Shown one piece after another: positions 36,860 through 49,480 of a DNA stretch of 64,000 nucleotides. Every line of letters starts with the position of its first letter. The stretch's first letter is position 1. The notes beneath the pieces were generated by a model. It saw only the letters and a program-made list of their open reading frames with translations, made no database searches and was not told the origin of the DNA. Made by a program: the position numbers and the translations under genes. The stretch spans positions 2,722,501 to 2,786,500 of the forward strand of contig JAWNZC010000238.1 in NCBI GenBank assembly GCA_035771165.1, written 5' to 3'. Origin of the DNA: Paragorgia papillata (Eukaryota; Cnidaria; Anthozoa; Scleralcyonacea; Coralliidae).

Positions 36860-38199
36860 GTGCCTATTTTTTGATTTAGCAAAGGCTTTTAACACTGTGT
36901 CACATGAAATATTATTAGAAAAACTGAAGTTCTATGGGATTTATGGAATATCTCTTGATTGGTTTTCATATTTATCAAACAGAAAACAATGCTGTTTAGT
37001 TGAAGGTTGTATACTTCTAAACTTCAAAAAGTTCAATGTGGTGTTCCACAAGGGTCTATTTTAGGACCCCTACTTTTTCTACTTTTTATTAATGACTTAC
37101 CGCGGCATGTTTGCAATACACAAAAGCTCGTATGTATGCAGATGATACAACACTAAGTGTTTCATCCAAATCGACTACAGAACTTCAAAATAAAGTTAAA
37201 TGTGACTTAATAAATGTCGACAAATGGCTACAAGCGAATAAATTAAGTTTAAATGCCGCTAAAACTGAGCACATGTTTATTGGTACACAGTTTAAATTGG
37301 ACAATTTGGGTCCACTTTTTCCTATATTAATTGGTGATAAACCTATCAAAAGAGTCGAGTCTACTATATGCCTTGGAATATATTTAGATGAAACTTTGAG
37401 CTGGAACGAACAAGTCGATTACTTGTTTACAAAAATTTGTCGTTCCATAAATGCATGGTCTAAAGCAAGCACGTAAATTTGTTCCACGCAGAACTTTACT
37501 TACTATTTATAATTCGCTTATCATGCATCCTTATTTCGATTATTGCGACACTGTTTGAGGAAATTTAAACAAAGGACTCTCTACTCGTTTGCAAAAGCTC
37601 CAAAATCGCGCTGCTCGTATAATAACCAATCAAGGTTATGATGTTAGATCGGCAGATATATTAAAAGAACTGAAATAGGGCAATCTAACCATTAGAAGGG
37701 ACAAACATTTGTGCCTTATGGTTTACAATGCTTTGAACAAAAATGCGCCCAGTTATTTGAGTGACTTATTTACTAAGCGGTTGGAACAGTGTCCCTATAA
37801 GAATAAACTAAGAGAGAGTCATCATAATTTATTAACAACTCGAATTTCTCAAACAGAATGTTACAAAGGCAGTTTCTCATACAGAGGTGTACAGTTATGG
37901 AACTCTCTTCCTCCTGAACAGAAAACACCCCAATCTAAATCAGGATTTAAAAAGAAGTTATTCCTTTGAAATTGTCATTCATATATGTATATATTGTATA
38001 TAGTTAGCATCTATTGTAAATTAGTATTCATATTTTCAAAAATTATAAAAATATTGTATTTTTTAACTTATATACGGCTTTCATGGAAAGAAGTATTTAT
38101 ACTTATGAAACTACCGTACTGAAATAAATGTGATTCATTCATTCATTCATTCATTCATTCATTCATTCATTCATTCATTCATTCATTCATTCATTCATT
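36860..38199 (+). pseudogene. CR1/L2-like LINE 3' half with (ATTC)n tail
   Basis: The stretch reads FDLAKAF (RT), then a frameshift, a [15 protein letters not shown] block, YADDTTLS (RT catalytic motif C), CLGIYLDETLSW and a C-terminus typical of CR1/L2 (WNSLPPEQ...FKKKLFL). Stops break it several times. AATAAA precedes the (ATTC)n tail ending near 38199, so the microsatellite is the LINE's 3' tail here. A truncated duplicate is at 9586-9677. Confidence 0.8.
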
Positions 38200-38845
38200 C
38201 GTTGATTTGTTCGTTCGTTCGTTCGTTCGTTCGTTCGTTCGTTCGTTCATTCATTAATATTTCTTAGAGACTGCATGCCTCCACCATTGGGTTATTAGGG
38301 GATGTTCCTAGGGAAATGAAGAGCCTTCGCTCGAAACGTTAGACTCCTACGTTCTCTGTTTCGGCAGTATATCTAACCTTACTATTATTTCGATTGTTAT
38401 TAATAATTCCGGACATTGTCATTATCTCATGCTTCGCCAAAGCATACACGGTAAATATCATACTTTTACCGAGCCATCTTCTACACGAAGAATCTTGCGG
38501 TGAAATTTCTATGAAATTATTTTCCAATTCTCAACCAAAATTTACCACAAAATTACATCAAAATCGGTTCAATACTTTTTGAGATATCTTAGTGACAGAC
38601 AAACAGACCAACAATAGAGATAAAAACATAACCGCCGCGGACGGAAGCAATAAGTAAAATAAGTAAACTAAGATATAAGTACTGACAATTTATTTAATTT
38701 TTTTCGTATTTTTTACAAGCTCTTTTTGCTATATAATAAATCACTATTTTCTTCAAATAGAGCCGAAAGTATTTAATTTTTGTATATTTTTACTACTGTT
38801 GCTATCATCTGATTAAACTCTGGGTGATTAAGTCACTACTCGACT

Positions 38846-39766
38846 TCAACGTCGAAGAATGTTGTTGAGTGCTTTTATATATCCACGCCGGATAGTTGCG
38901 CTGAATATGCCATAAATAAAAGCTCCAGTACAATTCGACAGAAGCATACTGATTATGCTTATCGGGGTAAAGAAATCCTTTAACCACGCTCGTCGAGGCG
39001 CACCATCTTCTACTACGTCAGATATAACAATAACTCTGGCGATTAGGAGTGGAGAGGAAGCCAGTAGGTAACAGATCATTACTGTAATGCTTATTCGGAA
39101 TACTCTTATATTTACTTTTCTTCGTACATTTTGTGATGTCGAGTTGACGCCAGGCTGACGGCTGCGACGATATAACACGATTGCTATCGAACAGTTAGTA
39201 AAAACAAGAATAATCGTTGGTAGGATGTTAAAAAGTGTCACCATGAAGTAAGTCACAATAACAGCAACGGAGCGGGGGTTCACGTAGCACACTCCATCAA
39301 TTAACTGCAGATTCACAGCAAAAAAAACATAATAACTACACAATAATAAGACATTGCTAGCAGTGATGAATTTCTTCACTGACTTTAAGCTAACTTTTGG
39401 TTTAAACGGATATACCACTGACTTGAATCGAATACATGAGATGAGTACAATATCTATGGTACCAAGCCAAAAAAAGTAGAGATACATTGGCAGAATAAGT
39501 TTACACATGACAAGACCTAGTGCCCATCTATAGTCGTTTAAGAGCAACATTAAATTTAACAAAGTATTGCAAAATACTAGTCCTATATCAGAAATGGCAA
39601 GATGGAGCAGGATGTACTCGAATGGCTTTCGAATGAGGCGTTCCTTGATCAGGGTGTAGACAACTAGAAGATTTGAAGTGAGGCAAAGAAGAAACACGAA
39701 GATATTTGCAGTCAATTGTAACTCGAGGAATGGCGCCTTGATGGTCCCGTTAAAAGTCTCGTTCAT
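38846..39766 (-). CDS. Class A-like GPCR, copy 3 (more diverged)
   Basis: A 306-residue, single-exon seven-TM receptor. It keeps the family core: sequons, TM2 Asp, the disulfide Cys pair and IRF in place of DRY. It differs most in the region after the ECL2 Cys (CYVNPRSVAVIVTY against [13 protein letters not shown] in the others) and at TM3 (LILPMYLY instead of LFAPMYLY). These changes sit where ligands usually bind, so it may recognise a different ligand (inference). The frame is intact. Confidence 0.88.
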   Translation of the reverse strand: MNETFNGTIKAPFLELQLTANIFVFLLCLTSNLLVVYTLIKERLIRKPFEYILLHLAISDIGLVFCNTLLNLMLLLNDYRWALGLVMCKLILPMYLYFFWLGTIDIVLISCIRFKSVVYPFKPKVSLKSVKKFITASNVLLLCSYYVFFAVNLQLIDGVCYVNPRSVAVIVTYFMVTLFNILPTIILVFTNCSIAIVLYRRSRQPGVNSTSQNVRRKVNIRVFRISITVMICYLLASSPLLIARVIVISDVVEDGAPRRAWLKDFFTPISIISMLLSNCTGAFIYGIFSATIRRGYIKALNNILRR

Positions 39767-40281
39767 TTCTGGAGAATATTAATTTTCGGTTCAGTCTTGT
39801 GTCGTAATGCTGGATATTCTTCTTTTCGTTCGTTGGTTGGTTGGAGGGCGATTGTGATAATGCTTTAACTTTGTCTTCGTTCTAACTGGATACAGAAAAT
39901 AAAGCACTTTATTTCTAATACGACATGCGTTGCAAAAACGACACCGAAACCTTTCTTAAGCTGCTACCGCGGGAGGTATATATATGGGTGATACAAGCTG
40001 TTAGCGCGCTGCCTCTCACTACTGAAGTTAAGTAAGATGGATGGGTGACTAACTTAACAATTAATCATGTGAGTAGAGTTGTCGTTTCCCTCTTGTGCCT
40101 CGAGGCTTTTTCCACGGGTTTTCTCCCTGCAAAATCAACACCATAGTTTCCCCCAGTCAGTATTTCAACTATAGTTTAATCAAGGGGTGGGAGCTATTGG
40201 ATTATCAGTGTCTAAATAATGTTATATATTTCCCTCAATAAATAGAGTCCTTTAGTGTACCTTACTTTACCGGCTGGTAAA

Positions 40282-40675
40282 ATGTATTCAAATAGCTTTG
40301 ATCAACGTGTAGACGACAAATAGACTTGAAGTGAAGCAGAGAAGAAGAATGAAATTATTTCCAACGACGGCTTTTAACTTGGAAATAGGTTCAGCGATGT
40401 TTTCGTAGAAAGTGCTGCATATTCATTTAATTGTAAACAGTAAAGTGAATAAAGTATTTCAAAATACTGACTCCTATGTCAGAAATGGTAAGATGAAGGA
40501 AGATGTACTAGTCGAATTGCTTTCGAATAAAGCGTTCCTTGATGAAAGTGTATAGACAACTATAGAAGATTTGAAGTGAGGCAAAGATAGAAACACAAAG
40601 ATATTACCAGAAACTGTTAATTTGAAGAACGACGCCCAGACGGTCAGTCTTGTTGAAAGTGCATGCTGTTCGATT
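40282..40675 (-). pseudogene. Degraded N-terminal GPCR fragments (unit 3)
   Basis: Two serial remnants as in the other units (about 40282-40375 and 40458-40672), with stops and insertions. Confidence 0.7.
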
Positions 40676-40966
40676 CGGAGAAAGATGTTTTAAGTAGGTG
40701 TTGGCTTTTTGGTCTCGTCGTTTTTCTTTTTTTTTCAGGCAGCTGGAAGTCACAGATGCCACGAAAAATACGTCTATAGTTGAATCTAGGTTGTAAAAGA
40801 TAAGGGGGGGGGGGGTGTACCCGACGACTTGTAGGTTTGAAGTCAAGCAAAGAACATTTGCGTTGAAAATACAGTTTATTTTAAGTTATGTCATGGTTAA
40901 AAACTAAACGAACTAATGGTGACAGCTGTATATTCCAGTTGCATACTAAAGACAAGTTCAAGAGAG

Positions 40967-41068
<102 letters not shown>

Positions 41069-41185
41069 CTTATTGAAACATCAAATAAAGGTTTATATGA
41101 GTTCATTAATGAATAATATATTCACGCAATTAAAGTTCGAACTCAAAAGAGCAAAAAATGAAAAATATTGTCTTTCTATAACCCA

Positions 41186-41664
41186 TTAAAGTGCCTATTA
41201 AACGAAAATTAAGTTTGTCTTATTTGAAAGAACACTTAAAATGATAGAGTAACATCTTTTGAAGTTTTTCGTGCTTCGTTCTTGAGATATTTCAGTTTGT
41301 TTGATATGCAAATTAAACATTTAACGCACATGTGCATAATGAGTAATTGAAAAAAGTTATATATCTTTGCTATTATCAAACCAAAAAAAGTCGATGGGAG
41401 CATGTGCGTGCATGTTTCGCCCAAAACACTATATGTAGATTTTCAAGTGATTATATTTGACAATGTTTTTCCATTAATTTGGCAACGTTTTTCCATAACT
41501 CATTACGCACGTGTGACGTCGCAACATGCGACATTTACATCAAACAAACTGACATATCTCAAGAACGAAGCAAGGAAACGAAAAACTGCAAAAGATGTTA
41601 CTCTATCATTTTAAGTGTTCTTTCAAATAAGACAGACTTAATTTTCGTTTCATAGGCACTTTAA
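41186..41664. mobile_element. TTAA-flanked MITE, copy 2
   Basis: Duplicate of the element at 1429-1893 with the same TTAA ends and inverted arms. Confidence 0.7.
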
Positions 41665-43016
41665 GAGAAGAGAGTTTAAACTTTTAAACATATATCTTTT
41701 TGCTGCGAGCCCCCTGGCGAGCAGAATATATTCTTGACGGAATCTCGATTTGTGCGATTTTTGTGTGTCACGATGATTTTGAGCATGCACTACGTATGTC
41801 CAGCGGGCTGCTTCGCCTGTTCAAGGTATTAAAGTATTCGCAAACTAATCATGCCAAATCCAAACTTATTTGTTGCTGACATTTCACGGGGAAGACAATG
41901 TTCTTTTATGAGTTTTTCAGCGTTGTTTATGTGCTCAGAGTTTGCCGATCGAACACTGGAGCGCTTCCACAGTACTGCCCACTCAGCTACTCATAGCATT
42001 TCCCTTGCAATTTGTTAAGAGAGAGAGAACAAGTTTAAGTTTATTAATGAGCGATCTTTCATTTAATTAAAGTTTGGATCCCAAAGAGCAGGAAAATAGA
42101 AAATGAAACTGAATGTCGAGTGTCCTGTCGTTTTGAAAATTTGTACTGTATATGACATGAACGTATTCTGAACTAAAATTAGAATGGTCATTAATCCATT
42201 GCTGCCTGCCTGAGCCGCCCAAAAATGGCCCCTTTATTGTTTACATGCATTGTCTAACGCCAGATGATTTTACTCGTCAAAGGAAGAACCCTCAGACATC
42301 CTAGGTAGCAATGAGTTAAGAAGTCATTAATCCATTCCTGCCTGAGCTGGCCAAAACTGCGCTTTTATTGTTTTACTCTTTCTAACGCGCCACACAATTT
42401 TACTCGTCAAAGACAGAACAAGTGGCGTAACTTTGGGCTAGGGTGCCCCTGGCCCAAACCGAAAAGGGCCCTCGATCCCGGGGGACCTAGGGCGCGAAGC
42501 CCCGGAATCGAATTTCACATGCCCCAGAAGTGCATTTTCAGCGATTTCTGCGAGGAATTTTCTAAAAAATTAATCGGTGTTTAACACAAGATAATGCACG
42601 AACAAAGAGTGCTTTAAGCATTTTAATATTCAGTGTTTACGCTTGCAAAGTGAGTGACAACCGCAACATTCACAAAGCATCTTTGTTTAGTCCCCTCGCT
42701 AAGGGCTTGTGCCTTGTTCACATTGGACCAAGTTATCTCGCAGGGTAGGGATACCTCGGGGCCTAGAGTTAACGGATCTTCCGAGATAACTTTGGTATGA
42801 ACGTTCACATGGAGGCGGGAAAACTCTGACCCTAAGTTACCCTATCGCTATTCCTACAGCAAAGCGAAAAAGTGGTAAAATGCTGAGAATAGTTTGACAA
42901 CGAAATACTGACGTTTCAAAATCAAATCTCGAAAATGTCCGCATATAGACTGAATAAAAACTTTCTTTCTAATCAACAATTAGACAAAGAAAAGATCCAA
43001 GGTATTCATTCATTCT

Positions 43017-43017
43017 T

Positions 43018-43116
<99 letters not shown>
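43017..43116. repeat. (TTTA)n microsatellite
   Basis: Uninterrupted TTTA tandem repeats; the ORF over it reads Phe-Ile-Tyr-Leu and is not a gene. Confidence 0.95.
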
Positions 43117-43339
43117 TCAATTCATTCATTCATTGATTCGTTCATTTATTCATATACACAGTAACGTCCAAAGTACCGTAAAAAACTTTATAACCGACTC
43201 TGTGACAAAGTATTCTTATTTCTTTCCAGTAGTAGTAAATTAAAACATAAAAACATGGTTACAGAAGCTCAACTCGCTCATGAACGCTAATTGTTACACT
43301 CTAGCGCTAGCAACAACCCGTTACCTCCGCCAGGAGGTT

Positions 43340-43343
43340 ATGT

Positions 43344-43416
<73 letters not shown>

Positions 43417-43446
43417 GCCTGCCTGCCTGCCTACCTGCCTGCCTGC

Positions 43447-43478
<32 letters not shown>

Positions 43479-43742
43479 TTGTCTGTTTGTCTGTTTGTCT
43501 GTTTGTCTGTTTGTCTGTTTGTCTGTTTGTCTGTTTGTCTGTTTGTCTGTTTGTCTGTTTGTCTGTTTGTCTGTTTGTCTGTTTGTCTGTTTGTCTGTTT
43601 GTCTGTTTGTCTGTTTGTCTGTTTGTCTGTTTGTCTGTTTGTCTGTTTGTCTGTTTGTCTGTTTGTCTGTTTGTCTGTTTGTCTGTTTGTCTGTTTGTCT
43701 GTTTGTCTGTTTGTCTGTTTGTCTGTTTGTCTGTTTGTCTGT
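43340..43742. repeat. (TCTG)n/(TTTGTCTG)n microsatellite
   Basis: About 400 bp of TCTG then TTTGTCTG repeats. Open on several frames of both strands because the unit has no stop, so it gives apparent Cys-Leu-Ser-Val proteins. Confidence 0.97.
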
Positions 43743-44079
43743 CTTTCGTCAGGATATCTCAAAAAGTATTGCGCCGATTTTCATGAAAGTTTGCAGAAGG
43801 ATTGGCCATAGAGCAACGAATCCATTAAATTTTGGTTGAATTTAGTCAAAATTTGGATGCGAAATTAATAAAAATCTGATCACAAGATTCTCCATGTAGA
43901 AGAAATGCTTGATTGCACTCATTATCCTTATTTTATGCAAATAATTTTGCATAATTTTGGTATGAGTGCAATCAAGCATTTTATTCATACATCACGTGTT
44001 GGTCTAGTGAGCTAGTTGGTTAGCGGGATGGCTCGTTTTCTTTTTTAACATCTCTAAAACCCCGCTGGCGGAGGTATAG

Positions 44080-44362
44080 GGGTGTTGGTGGCACAGTGGT
44101 TAGCTAACGTGCCTTTCAACTCTGCGACTTGGGTTCGATACCTGCTCAGTTCAGTTATCTGATTGAAAAGTTCACCTTGGCCGCATGTGAGAAGAGTGCT
44201 TCCAGTTTGACTTACCAAACATCAGATGTTTGGTAGAGTCAAACTGGTGATCGCATACTCTGGTTTCCTTAACACTGGACTACTAAAGGATGGCCCTTAC
44301 TGGACCTCTAGGGAGAACAGTTATATATAACTGATAGCTATCCAGTATAAATAAATAAGATT
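44080..44362 (+). repeat. tRNA-derived SINE
   Basis: TGGCACAGTGGTTAGC followed by GGGTTCGATACC matches pol III A and B boxes. A unique body follows, with an inverted pair around ACCAAACATCAGATGTTTGGT, then a short AATAAATAAG end. Confidence 0.6.
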
Positions 44363-44421
44363 AGTTTAGTTTAGGTTATGTAGTCTCTGAGTGCCCTCTA
44401 GTTGATGTTTTTGTTGAATTT

Positions 44422-44634
44422 TTAAGCAGTCTTATTTTTGATTTTTTGTATATCCGTTGCTTTCATTCCTATCATCTTTTCCATTCCTTTCAATTCTAAA
44501 GGATCTACCATGATTTTTGTTTCCAGGTTTTTCTGTATTTCCCTGGCTCGTTTTCTTTCTTCTTCGCTCACGTTGAATGCTTCAAACATTTTGTCCTTCA
44601 ACTTAGCTGAAGCCATTCGTGGTAACTTATCCAA
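44422..44634 (-). other. Exon-like ORF of unknown origin
   Basis: Up to 70 residues of normal amino acid composition (MDKLPRMASAKLKDKM...KKMIG-like helices), open upstream in frame and ending at a TAA. Inside an insertion, with no splice partners seen. It may be a captured exon or retrocopy end. Not recognised. Confidence 0.3.
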
Positions 44635-45671
44635 TTCCTTCGGTTTTGTTTCTACAAGAGTGTTTAAAACACAGTCGTTGCTAGTGATGAAATGTTTATT
44701 TTACCAGTTTCAGACTCACACAACGTCAAGATCATGAACTTGCTAAACCTCTTAATTTAAGACTGACTTGATTAGCGCTCCGGTCCATTTTTTCCCCTTT
44801 TTTTCTTTTCTTTGCTCTCCTTTTTCTTTTTTTCTTTCTTTCCTTATCTTTCTTTTCCTCTTTTTTATCCTTTTTCCCCTTTGCGAGGGGACTAAACAAA
44901 GATGCTTTGCGAATGTTGCGGTTGTCACTCACTTCGCAAGCGTAAACATTGAATATTAAAATGCTTAAAGCACTCTTAGTTCGTGTGCTATCTTGTGTTA
45001 AACACTGCAGGCGGCCTCGCCACTGACCCAAGTGCTTTAGTTCTTAAATATAAACATAATAAAGTATATTTGAAACTAACGGAACTGTCAATTTAATAAC
45101 TATTCTAATTTCAGTTCAAAATACGTTCATGTGTACAAATATTTACCTGCATGGCACTTGACACTCAGTTTCATTCTATTTTTCCTGCTATTTTGAGTCC
45201 GAACTTTTATTGTGTGAAATTTACTCATTAATAAACTCAATTTTTTCTTGATGGTTTTGGTAAACTTAAACTCTCTCTCTTAATGCTTTATAAAAAGACG
45301 TTTTAAATTGGTGCATGTAAGCTCTTGACTTCAACTTGTCCGTTTAGCAAACTGACAGCTGCCATCCTTTTTTAGTTGATGCGAAATATATATAAACTTC
45401 CTGCAGTTAAATCCAGATTAGAAAGCTCACAACAAGCGAATAAATTGTACAAAGCATTAACCATTAGGTAATTTGTTTATTGTATGATTTGTTTATTATA
45501 AACATATAATCTTATATAACTGAATAATGACATTGTCGCTAGCATATAGAATCTTTACACTGCACAATGACTTTGTCAAACGTCTATACATTATTTACAA
45601 TGGGTTTTTCACAATGTAAAATTGAATTAGAATAAAGTTCTTGTTTATTATAATGCTTGCTTTTTAAATAG

Positions 45672-45780
45672 CATTCATTCATTCATTCATTCATTCATTC
45701 ATTCATTCATTCATTCATTCATTCATTCATTCATTCATTCATTCATTCATCCGTTGATTTGTTCGTTCGTTCATTCGTTC
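45672..45780. repeat. (ATTC)n then (GTTC) run
   Basis: Same junction as at 3806-3989. About 80 bp of unrelated sequence is inserted just after it at 45808-45890 in the otherwise shared GPCR 3' flank. Confidence 0.9.
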
Positions 45781-46285
45781 ATATTTCTTAGAGACTGCAT
45801 GCCTCCGGGTAATCTTCAGAGGTCTTCGTGCGCTCTTCGAGATCAATAGTCCTGTGGGTGGTCTTCACCATCAGACCGATTCTCCGCCATTGGGTTATTA
45901 GGGGACGTTTCTAGGGAAATGAGCCATCTTCTACACGAAAAATCTTGCGGTGAAATATTTATGTGATGCTCATCCGATTCTGAACCAAAATTTAATAACT
46001 TTGTCCTTAGTATATGGCCAACCTTTCCACAAAATTACATCAAAATCGGTTCAATACTTTTTCAGATCTAATATCCTAGTGACAGACAAACAGAACAACA
46101 ACAGAGATAAAAACATAACTTCCGGACGGAATAAGTAAACTAAGATATAAGTTACTGACAATTTATTTAATTTTTTTTCGTATTTTTTACAAGCTCTTTT
46201 TGCTATATAATAAATCATTATTTTCTTCCTTAGAGCTGAAAGTATTTCATTTTTGTATATTTTTGACTACTCTACTCAGTCTACT

Positions 46286-47203
46286 TCAACGTCGAAGAAT
46301 GTTGTTGAGTGCTTTTATATATCCACGCCGGATAGTTGCGTTGAAGATGCCATAAATAAAAGCTCCAGAACAATTCGACAGAAGCATACCAACTATGGTT
46401 ATCCAGGTAAAGAAATCTCTTAACCACGCTCGTTGAACCGGACCATCTTCTTCGATGTCAGATATAAGAATGACTCTACTGATTAGGAGTGGAGAGGAAG
46501 CCAGTAGGTAGCAGATCATTACTGTAATACTTATTCGGAATACTTTTATATTTACTTTTCTCCGCACATTTTGTGATGTTGAGTTGAGGCCAGTCTGACG
46601 GCTGCGACGATATAACACGATTGCCATTAAACAGTTAGTAAAAACAAGAATAATCGCTGGTAGGATGTTAAAAAGTGTCAACCCCAAGTAAATTTGAATA
46701 ACAAGGAAGCGGGGGTTCATGAAGCACACTCCATCAATTAACTGCACATACACAGCAAGAAAAACATAATAACTACACAATAATAAGACATTGCTAGCAG
46801 TGATGAATTTCTTCACTGACTTTAAGCTAACTTTCGGTTTAAACGGATATACAACTGACTTGAATCGAATACATGAGATGAGTACAATATCTATGGTACC
46901 AAGCCAAAAAAAGTAGAGATACATTGGCGCAAAAAGTTTACACATGACAAGACCTAGTGCCCATCTATAGTCGTTTAAGAGATACATTAAATTTAACAAA
47001 GTATTGCAAAATACTACTCCTATATCAGAAATGGCAAGATGAACGAGGATGTACTCGAATGGCTTTCGAATGAGGCGTTCCTTGATCAGGGTGTAAACAA
47101 CTAGAAGATTTGAAGTGAGGCAAAGAAGAAACACGAAGATATTTGCAGTCAATTGTAACTCGAGGAACGGTACCTTAAACGTCCCGTTAAAAGTCCCGTT
47201 CAT
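46286..47203 (-). CDS. Class A-like GPCR, copy 4
   Basis: A 305-residue, single-exon seven-TM receptor, close to copies 1 and 2, with [10 protein letters not shown] after the second sequon and LIS at the TM6 end. Disulfide cysteines, IRF and TM7 are as in copy 1. A (TTGG)n array has expanded upstream (47265-47375) compared with the other copies. The frame is intact. Confidence 0.88.
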   Translation of the reverse strand: MNGTFNGTFKVPFLELQLTANIFVFLLCLTSNLLVVYTLIKERLIRKPFEYILVHLAISDIGVVFCNTLLNLMYLLNDYRWALGLVMCKLFAPMYLYFFWLGTIDIVLISCIRFKSVVYPFKPKVSLKSVKKFITASNVLLLCSYYVFLAVYVQLIDGVCFMNPRFLVIQIYLGLTLFNILPAIILVFTNCLMAIVLYRRSRQTGLNSTSQNVRRKVNIKVFRISITVMICYLLASSPLLISRVILISDIEEDGPVQRAWLRDFFTWITIVGMLLSNCSGAFIYGIFNATIRRGYIKALNNILRR

Positions 47204-47264
47204 TTCTAGAGAATTTTAATTTTCGGTTCAATCTTGTGTCGTAATGCTGGGTATTCTTCTCTTG

Positions 47265-47375
47265 GTTCGTTGGTTGGTTGGTTGGTTGGTTGGTTGGTTG
47301 GTTGGTTGGTTGGTTGGTTGGTTGCTTGGTTGCTTGGTTGGTTGCCGGGTTGGTTGGTTGGTAGGTTTTTTGATT
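47265..47375. repeat. (TTGG)n array in GPCR upstream region
   Basis: Expansion of the GGTTGGTTGG seed present upstream of the other copies. Confidence 0.9.
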
Positions 47376-47799
47376 GGTTGGTTGGAGGGCGATTGTGATA
47401 AATGCTTTAACTTTGTCTTCCTTCTAAGATACGGAAAATAAAGCACTTTATTTCCAATACGACATGCGTTGCAAAAACGACACCGAAACCTTTTTTAAGC
47501 TACTACCGGGAGGTTGGGTGACACAAGCTGTTAGCTCGCTGCCTCTCACTACCATGAAGTTAAGTAGATGGCTGGGTGACTAACTTAACTTCATGTGAGT
47601 CCATCTTGTGCCTCGAGGCTTTTTCCACCGGCGGCTCTCCGCAAAATCAACACCATAGTTTCCCCCAGTTATCTCAACTAGTTTAATCAAGGGGTGGGAG
47701 GTATTAGATTATCAGCGTCTAAATAATGTTATATATTTCCCCCAATAAATATAGTCCGATCCTTTACTTTACCTTACTTACTTTACCGGCTGGTAAAAT

Positions 47800-48155
47800 G
47801 TATTCAAAGCCTTGGAATACGACGTATCTTGATCAACGTGTAGACGACAAATTGAGTTAAAGTGAAGCAGAGAAGAATGAAAATATTTCCAACGACGGCT
47901 TTTAACTCGAAAACAGGCTCAGAGATGTTTTCGTAGAAAGTGCTGCATGTTCATTTAATTGTAAACAGTAAAGTGAATAGAGTATTTCAAAATAATACTC
48001 CTATGTCAGAAATGATACGATGAAGGATGATGTACTCGAATTAGACAACTAGAACTTCAAGATTTAAAGTGTTGCAAAGATGGAAACACGAGGATATTAC
48101 CAGAAACTGTTAATTTGAAGAACGACGCCCAGACCGTCTTGTTGATGTGCAGTTT
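47800..48155 (-). pseudogene. Degraded N-terminal GPCR fragments (unit 4)
   Basis: Two remnants (about 47800-47900 and 47985-48155) parallel to the other units. Confidence 0.7.
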
Positions 48156-48703
48156 GCTTTAGGGAAAGACGCTTTAAGTAGGTGTTGGGTTTTTGGTCTC
48201 GTCGTTTTTCTTTTTTTGGCCGAGGCAGCTGGAAGTCACACCTGCCACGAAAAATACGTCTAGTTGAATCTAGGTGTAAAAGATAAGGGGGGGGGGTGGT
48301 ACCCGACGACTTGTAGGTTTGAAGTCAAGCAAAGAAGATTTGCGTTGAAAATACAGTTTATTTTAGGTTATGTCATGGTTAAAAACTAAACGAACTTTCG
48401 CGAATCAATTACTAATGTGGCAGCTGTCAGTTCCAGCTCAGTGCATACTAAAGACAAGTTCAAGAGCCTACACTATAACGTCAATTAATTAAAACGTCTT
48501 TCTATAACATTAAATCCTGGTTTACACTAGCGACATAAGCACAAAAACAAAGCATAACTTTTCTTCTGGGACTTGCAGAAACAAAACAACGAGATATTTT
48601 CTTTATTTTGTCTTTTGTTCTTCTCTTGCCTTATATCGCACTTCAGGCCATCGATATGTATGTAGATCATTGTCCGATATGGATGAGTTCAGGTGGCTTT
48701 CCG

Positions 48704-48862
48704 TAAAGCCTGGTTTCCATATAGCTGTAAGAGCCGGCGGCATGGCTGCGGCAAGGGGCGATGGTCCAATCATAGACAGTGTTGAATTAGCCAGCAATAA
48801 AAAGCTGGCCCCTTGCCGCAGCCTGCCGCCGACTCTTACGGCTATATGGAAACCAGGCTTAA
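48704..48862. mobile_element. About 160-bp MITE inside the LINE
   Basis: Ends AAGCCTGGTTTCCATATAGC and its complement, with arms of about 60 bp. A second copy is at 61422-61587, flanked by TTAA. Confidence 0.8.
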
Positions 48863-48990
48863 TACCAATAATATCAAATCGAGATATCTATTGTAAAACT
48901 CTCAGTTCATCTACCTTATTTCAAAGGCAGATATTTATATGCGCAACTCTTAAGTCCTTCGGCGAGCCGTTGAGGTCTGAAGCCGCCTTT

Positions 48991-49480
48991 CTTAGGGGGC
49001 CTTTACACGAGCCCGGGTTGAGAGCCAACCCGGGTTAGCTCGCCAACCCAGGTCAACCCGTCTACGAATAAACCCCTGTTAGCGTTTACACGATAGCCGG
49101 GTCAACCCGTCTTGCCAGGTTGGAGAGGTGCGACGGTGCGGAACTTTGGTCAATTCCTTCATGTAAACACGGGTTGACTTGACCCGGGCTGGTGTAAAGT
49201 GTTGGCAATATCATAATTTGTGTTGAGAAAAGCTGACCCGGGTTGAGAAAAGCTGACCTGGGATGAGAAAAGCTGACCCGGGATGAGAAAAGCTGACCCG
49301 GGATGAGAAAAGCTGACCCGGGTTGAGAAAAGCTGACCCGGGATGAGAAAAGCTGACCCGGGTTGGGAAAAGCTGACCCGGGTTGGGATAGAAAGCAGCC
49401 AACCCGGGTTCATGTAAACACGAAAAAAGAATAACCAGGGATGGCGAGGTGACCCTGGCTCGTGTAAAGACCCCCTTAGG
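48991..49480. mobile_element. About 490-bp MITE with 20-bp minisatellite
   Basis: Inverted ends CTTAGGGGGCCTTTACACGA and CGTGTAAAGACCCCCTTAG. The interior has about nine tandem copies of a 20-bp unit GACCCGGGTTGAGAAAAGCT (49213-49395). Confidence 0.8.

Larger units (their letters stand above)
41858..44648. other. About 2.8-kb insertion relative to the copy at 2.8 kb
   Basis: The paralogous copy reads straight from CAAACTAATCATGCCAA to TTTCTACAAGAGTGTTTAAA at about 2783. Here the same sequences are separated by this block. It holds a remnant of the GATAACTCGGGG element near 42718-42850, TTTA and TTTGTCTG arrays, a tRNA-like SINE and an ORF-like segment. The insertion history is not resolved. 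Confidence 0.6.

Noticed and set aside
43280..43839. Long Cys/Leu/Ser/Val reading frames on both strands
   Set aside because: They only translate the TCTG/TTTGTCTG microsatellite, which has no stop in several frames.
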